A DNA stretch of 64,000 nt from positions 23,770-87,769 of the forward strand of contig JAFGKD010000091.1 of NCBI GenBank assembly GCA_016928775.1, written 5' to 3'. The translations under genes and the position numbers were made by a program. Shown one piece after another: positions 58,619-64,000 of this stretch; position 1 is the stretch's first letter; each line of letters starts with the position of its first letter. Under the pieces are notes generated by a model. The model was not told the DNA's origin. It made no database searches and saw only the letters and a program-made list of their open reading frames with translations. This DNA comes from Candidatus Zhuqueibacterota bacterium. Its GTDB lineage: Bacteria > Zhuqueibacterota > Zhuqueibacteria > Residuimicrobiales > Krinioviventaceae.

Positions 58619-58695
58619 ATTCAACATTCAGCATTCATCATTCGATATTCAAATGTGAATATCGAATGCCGAATGATGAATGCTGAATGATGAAT
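58619..58695. repeat. Long near-perfect inverted repeat of iterated CATTC-type units
   Basis: Inner perfect 13-bp stem 58639-58651/58656-58668; with a 7-nt offset the outer arm 58671-58695 matches 58619-58643 with one mismatch. Confidence 0.75.
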
Positions 58696-58713
58696 ACTGT
58701 AAACAAGATCGCT

Positions 58714-60273
58714 TTACCGCACCAGCAGCATCTTGCGCGTCTGCGAAAAATCCCCGGTGGTCAAGCGCACCAGGTAGACACCGCTGGGACGCTCCCCCGC
58801 ATTCCATATATAGGAATGGCTTCCCTCTCCTAAAACCTTTGTTACCAATGTTTCTTCTGTTTGCCCCAGCGTATTCAGAATCTCAAGATTTACGAATGCT
58901 TTCGCCGGTAAAAAAAGCTCGATTGTAGTAGCGGGATTGAAGGGATTGGGGTAGTTTTGTCTCAATGCGAAGGTTGCTGGCTGACTATCCTGCTGCGGCT
59001 CTTCCACTTTAACCACCGTTTTGAGCAGCTCATAGGCGGCATCCAGTTGCATGTCCACAAACAGGGCAAAAACCTGATCGAGCGTCATGTTCAATTGAGC
59101 ATCATTCGGATAGTCTTGGCGAGCCTGGTAAATCTGCAATGGCATGCGCAAGTGCCCGGTCTGCGGTTGAAATGCCGGGTCGATGTTTTTTCTTCGAAAG
59201 CCTTGAATCATCTCCAAATACAAATAGCCAAACTCCTCCGTCGGTTCAATGATCGTGCCCTCGCCATAATCGTTCCAGGTGACCAATTGAATGATGTGCG
59301 GATCATCCGACAACGCCTGATCCAGGGTCAATTGAAACGTCGAGCCATTGTCAGCATCAAGAAAAGCGTAACCATTACTGACGCCGGCTTGTTTGTAAAT
59401 ATCGTTAAAACCGGGAAAAGCGCTGGAGATACGGTACGGCCACGACCTGGATTTGCTGGAGAAATCGTTGAGATATTGTTTGAGCGATGTCTGCGTCAAT
59501 TCCCCGTCAGCCGGCGCTCTCGACATGGGCGGCCAGGAAAAGGCGCCAACCGCGGCCGGGGCAATCCGGTTGTCCTCGGTGAAAAACAGCGGCGGCATGG
59601 ATAACACCGAAAAAATATCCTCCCACTCGGAACTGTTCTTGAAATATTGCGGTCCGAAATTGAGCAGTACCGGTTGGTTTTCGATTTTGAGATGGGCGTC
59701 CTTGGTGAACCAGGTATCCTGCAGATATAATATATCCTGTTTGCCCTGCGCGTATTTTTCGTCGTCTGTGATGATACCCTGGCTGATCAAATTGGGCAGC
59801 GTTTGGTCTTCGTAACAGATCGAAAAAAGCAAATTCGCTTTTTCAATGTATTCAAACATCGCCGTCGTGCGATCGTTGATGCCGGGATAATCCCACAAGG
59901 TGCCGGTGCCGTACCAATCCACCACAATGCCGTCGATGCCGCTCAGTTTCATCAACAAGACCTGGTATTCCATAATATCCGGATGCATGGAATCATACGG
60001 ACCGGTGAGCGGATAATAGTGCGAGGCAATCTCTCTCTTGCCGTTCTCGTCGATGTTGTTGGGATTAAAAAAATTCATCGTCCAGTGCCAACCCCAATTC
60101 GATTCGATAGGCGGAGCAACATACCAGGGCATAAAATGCGCAATTAACAGCGGTTTGTCTTCTGCCTGAGCCTTCTCTTCAGCGGATAAATAAAAAGAGC
60201 ACAGTAAAATCAACATTACCTTTAAATATTTTTTCATCTCGTTTCCTTCCTCGGCGTTTTCTTTGATCTCCAA
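58714..60273 (-). CDS. GH71/GH99-like secreted glycoside hydrolase with type IX sorting tail
   Basis: PLLIAHFMPWYVAPP, GIDGIVVDWYGTG, VTWNDYGEGTIIEPT; QNYPNPFNPATTIEL tail. Confidence 0.82.
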   Translation of the reverse strand: MEIKENAEEGNEMKKYLKVMLILLCSFYLSAEEKAQAEDKPLLIAHFMPWYVAPPIESNWGWHWTMNFFNPNNIDENGKREIASHYYPLTGPYDSMHPDIMEYQVLLMKLSGIDGIVVDWYGTGTLWDYPGINDRTTAMFEYIEKANLLFSICYEDQTLPNLISQGIITDDEKYAQGKQDILYLQDTWFTKDAHLKIENQPVLLNFGPQYFKNSSEWEDIFSVLSMPPLFFTEDNRIAPAAVGAFSWPPMSRAPADGELTQTSLKQYLNDFSSKSRSWPYRISSAFPGFNDIYKQAGVSNGYAFLDADNGSTFQLTLDQALSDDPHIIQLVTWNDYGEGTIIEPTEEFGYLYLEMIQGFRRKNIDPAFQPQTGHLRMPLQIYQARQDYPNDAQLNMTLDQVFALFVDMQLDAAYELLKTVVKVEEPQQDSQPATFALRQNYPNPFNPATTIELFLPAKAFVNLEILNTLGQTEETLVTKVLGEGSHSYIWNAGERPSGVYLVRLTTGDFSQTRKMLLVR

Positions 60274-60297
60274 GCTGGATAATACGCATCATCCTCC

Positions 60298-61164
60298 TTA
60301 GCCCACCGCCTCCGTTGTTTCGGTTTTTAGTTTTTGAGCAAGATATAAAATCGAGATGGTCAAAGCGATAGCACTCAGGACGAGCAGACCGGCGTATAAG
60401 GTATCGTTCTGAAATAAATCGCGCGTCGGCACCATTTGATCTGCCTCGGGCAAGAGCACATAGCCCAGCAGGGCGCCGGTGCCGTTGGCGACAAAATGAA
60501 TCCACATGGCGAGCAGAAGCGAACGGGTGCGATAATAAATCCATCCGATGTAAATTCCAATGGCGACCGCCGGGATGAACTGCCAGGGATTCAGATGAAA
60601 AAAGCCAAAAAACAGCGCGGACCAGATAATGGCCTTTTTCGGAGGATAAAGCTTGAGCAGGCCGTCCAGAATGATGCCGCGCAGGAGCAGCTCTTCACAA
60701 ATCGGCGCCGCTACAACAACCGCAAAAACGGTCCAGATGTCCTGATCGCCCAACAATTCGAGGAAAATCCGCTCGACAAATTTTGGCATGGGGATAAGCT
60801 CAACAACCGGATCGATGAGAAAATATAGCCCCAGGGTGCCGAAAGCGATCATCAGCATCACGACAATGGATGGCAGCGAAAAATCCGGCGCAAAGCCTCC
60901 CTCAACGCGCGACTTTTTGCGTATGCCCAACCAGATGATAAAGACAAAGATCGCGATATATGTGAGCAGAAATGTTAACGAATGGGAGAGAAATTGTTGA
61001 CCCCAATTGCTTTGACCCAGCGCCGCACTCAACTGATTCACAGCCAAAAGCAGCAGATTGACAAAAAGGGCGACCAGCAGCGTGATGAACAATAGCCCCC
61101 ACGTTTGTTTCAGCGAGGGATAGGCGGATGTTGAATTATTAAAGGATTGCATTGTTCTCTCCAT
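60298..61164 (-). CDS. CPBP family intramembrane glutamic endopeptidase
   Basis: EELLLRG, FFGFFHL, HFVANGTG motifs among TM helices. Confidence 0.9.
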   Translation of the reverse strand: MERTMQSFNNSTSAYPSLKQTWGLLFITLLVALFVNLLLLAVNQLSAALGQSNWGQQFLSHSLTFLLTYIAIFVFIIWLGIRKKSRVEGGFAPDFSLPSIVVMLMIAFGTLGLYFLIDPVVELIPMPKFVERIFLELLGDQDIWTVFAVVVAAPICEELLLRGIILDGLLKLYPPKKAIIWSALFFGFFHLNPWQFIPAVAIGIYIGWIYYRTRSLLLAMWIHFVANGTGALLGYVLLPEADQMVPTRDLFQNDTLYAGLLVLSAIALTISILYLAQKLKTETTEAVG

Positions 61165-61236
61165 CTTTAGCCCTACATGTTACAAAAATATGGACAATCC
61201 GGCAAGCCTTTTGAGCATCAAAATTGCACATCCCGA

Positions 61237-62184
61237 CTAGGCTGTCAGCAGTTCGGCGTCGTAGCCAAGGGCGCGGAGATGGTGGGGAAAATGCTCAAAG
61301 CCGTGTGTCGTATATACTTTATGCGGATTGACCTGGTGGACAAAATCGAGGAGTTCGTTGAAATCGGCGTGATCGCTGATGGGGATGGTGTAGTCAGCAC
61401 CAAAACGATTGCCGTTCGGACCATTTGCCCAGCCGGAGAGAAAGACCGTTCGGTAGCGCAGGGGCATGTTTTTTACTTTTTTGAAATACAAAGAGTGCGG
61501 TGGAATCAGGAGAATTTCATCTGCTGCCACCGGTTCATCTTTCCACGGCGTACAATTGGCAAACTCGATGCCGAATTGCATATATATTTTTGCCAGCTCC
61601 CAGGCTGCCCGGTGTACGCGAACGTTATATCCGGCATCGCCCAACATTTTCATCGCCTCCTGAGCCTTGCCCAGGGCATACCCCATAACCACCGGCGTGA
61701 TGCCGGTTCGAAAGCACTCTTCAACAAAGCCTGCCAATTCCTCTTGCAAAAAGTCTGGCGAATGGTCATAAACATATTCGGGGCTCCCGAACGTCGATTC
61801 CATGATAAGAATGTCCGCATGCGGAATGTCAATATCTTCGGCCGTCCAGCTTTTTTTCATTTTGAAATCACCGGTGTACAGCAGAGAGATGTCATTTACA
61901 GTTACGCGGCACATGGCCGAGCCAAGAATATGTCCGGCAGAAAAAAGTTCAATGATGGCGTCGTTTATTTCATGCTGTTCGCGCAAATTCAGCGGTATCG
62001 CTTTTTTCTGTCGCGCCCGCCAGGCGTGGAATTGAATCGTAGGTGGTGTCGCTAAAATGATATCATGATTTTTCAAGTGGTCCGAATGCCCGTGCGACAC
62101 GAATGAAAAGGCGACCTTGCGGCGAGCGTCGAGCCAGAAATCAGCACTATCAATTTTTATTCCCCTGACATCATAGGAAAACAT
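61237..62184 (-). CDS. MBL-fold exonuclease-like metallohydrolase
   Basis: SHGHSDHL, SAGHILGSAM, LYTGDFK, MESTFG and C-terminal THGFEHFPHHLR. Confidence 0.82.
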   Translation of the reverse strand: MFSYDVRGIKIDSADFWLDARRKVAFSFVSHGHSDHLKNHDIILATPPTIQFHAWRARQKKAIPLNLREQHEINDAIIELFSAGHILGSAMCRVTVNDISLLYTGDFKMKKSWTAEDIDIPHADILIMESTFGSPEYVYDHSPDFLQEELAGFVEECFRTGITPVVMGYALGKAQEAMKMLGDAGYNVRVHRAAWELAKIYMQFGIEFANCTPWKDEPVAADEILLIPPHSLYFKKVKNMPLRYRTVFLSGWANGPNGNRFGADYTIPISDHADFNELLDFVHQVNPHKVYTTHGFEHFPHHLRALGYDAELLTA

Positions 62185-62287
62185 GGGTAATTTGTTTCTT
62201 CTCCAACTGCTGGTTTTGCGGTAAAAAGGTCAAGAATGAAGGAAATGATGCCTCTATTTTTCTTCGTCTCAACCGGAACGAAATCGA

Positions 62288-62874
62288 TTAGTACATGCTT
62301 TTCTGAATTTTCCGAAGAAAATAGTGATGAATTCGAACATCATCCGTCAATTCGGGATGAAAGGTGCCGGCGAGGATGTTTGCTTGTTCAGCCAAAATGA
62401 TATCGTCGTTGTGCCACGCCAGGGGTGTCACATTCGCACCGATGGATACAATTTTGGGAGCACGGATGAACACGCCCTCCATTGAATCGAGCGTGCCGTT
62501 CAATTGAACCTTGACATCGTCAATAAAAGAATCCACCTGACGGCCGTAGGCATTTCGTTGAACCGAAATATCAATCAAGTGCAGCGAATCCTGATCCATC
62601 TCCACAATCGAATCGGCGATGAGAATACAGCCGGCGCAGGTTCCGTAAACCGGTTTGGTTTTTCCGAAACGTCGCACCGAATCCCACATGGTATGCTTTT
62701 TGAGCAGGTTTATCAATGTTGTTGACTCACCGCCCGGAATGATCAAGCCATCGCACTGCGCCAATTGCACTGCTGTTCGAACAAGCCGGGATTTTACGGA
62801 CAGTGTGGCCATTTTCTGCTGATGTCTGTCAAAATCGCCTTGCAGCGCCAGGATACCGACTGTGATCATCCGCC

Positions 62875-62881
<7 letters not shown>
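62288..62881 (-). CDS. pdxT: Pyridoxal 5'-phosphate synthase glutaminase subunit
   Basis: [43 protein letters not shown]. Confidence 0.92.
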
Positions 62882-63759
<878 letters not shown>

Positions 63760-63932
63760 TGCTCTTGCACCTCAAATATCAAAGCAACTTTTGAACGCTA
63801 AAGATAGAGAAAAAATCCGCTATTATCAATATCAAAAAAGGAGAGCGGGTAAAACCTCTGTCTTTGGGAGCAAGAGGCTTATCAATCCGGCCATCATTAT
63901 TTTAGCATTTTTAAGGGAGCCGCTAAAATGAC

Positions 63933-63961
63933 AAGTCATGCCTGCTTCGCCGGAATGACTT
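63933..63961. repeat. Interspersed-palindrome-like hairpin
   Basis: AAGTCAT-g-CC-tgcttcgcc-GG-a-ATGACTT. Confidence 0.45.
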
Positions 63962-64000
63962 TTATCTGTTTCTTGCCGTTTGGCAAAAGTATAGACACAA

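Noticed and set aside
61177-62055. 292-aa + strand ORF
   Set aside because: Antisense to the MBL-fold gene, which has the full HxHxDH motif set.

Overview
64-kb chromosomal segment, probably from an uncultured FCB-group-like bacterium (lineage is an inference from the many QNYPNPFN-type C-terminal sorting tails). No rRNA, tRNA, CRISPR array, transposase, integrase or phage gene was recognised. The left 14 kb is mostly + strand housekeeping: DUF3467, proS, era, a SpoIID-like protein, a phosphoglycerate-mutase-like metalloenzyme, a membrane pyrophosphatase, a dienelactone hydrolase, an anaerobic sulfatase maturase and an M29-like peptidase. From 14.2 to 27.4 kb a co-directional minus-strand block carries a lipoprotein, a GAF/sigma54 activator, a Ser/Thr kinase with PEGA-like repeats, a secreted kelch protein, a TPR/DUF5683-like protein and three secreted vWA proteins. 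The middle and right parts carry a SNF2 helicase, a Cys-type sulfatase, a second Ser/Thr kinase with a PD40 propeller, a large DUF6259/LamG-like secreted protein, a beta-helix protein, four Asp-box propeller paralogs, a YCF48-like propeller, a 5'-nucleotidase, a second GAF/sigma54 activator, a GH71/99-like protein, a CPBP protease, an MBL exonuclease-like protein and pdxT/pdxS. Thirteen proteins end in a type IX (Por)-like sorting tail, but no T9SS core gene was seen here. The observations most worth a second look are: (i) the kinase-sigma54 activator-secreted vWA/kelch block; (ii) an array of Asp-box proteins that all keep 13 Asp boxes plus one degenerate terminal box, with locally homogenised sorting tails; (iii) a 16-codon ORF whose Shine-Dalgarno lies in a perfect anti-SD hairpin between divergent genes; (iv) a long near-perfect palindrome built from iterated CATTC units. 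All functional calls come from reading the sequence and motif recognition; no database search was run.
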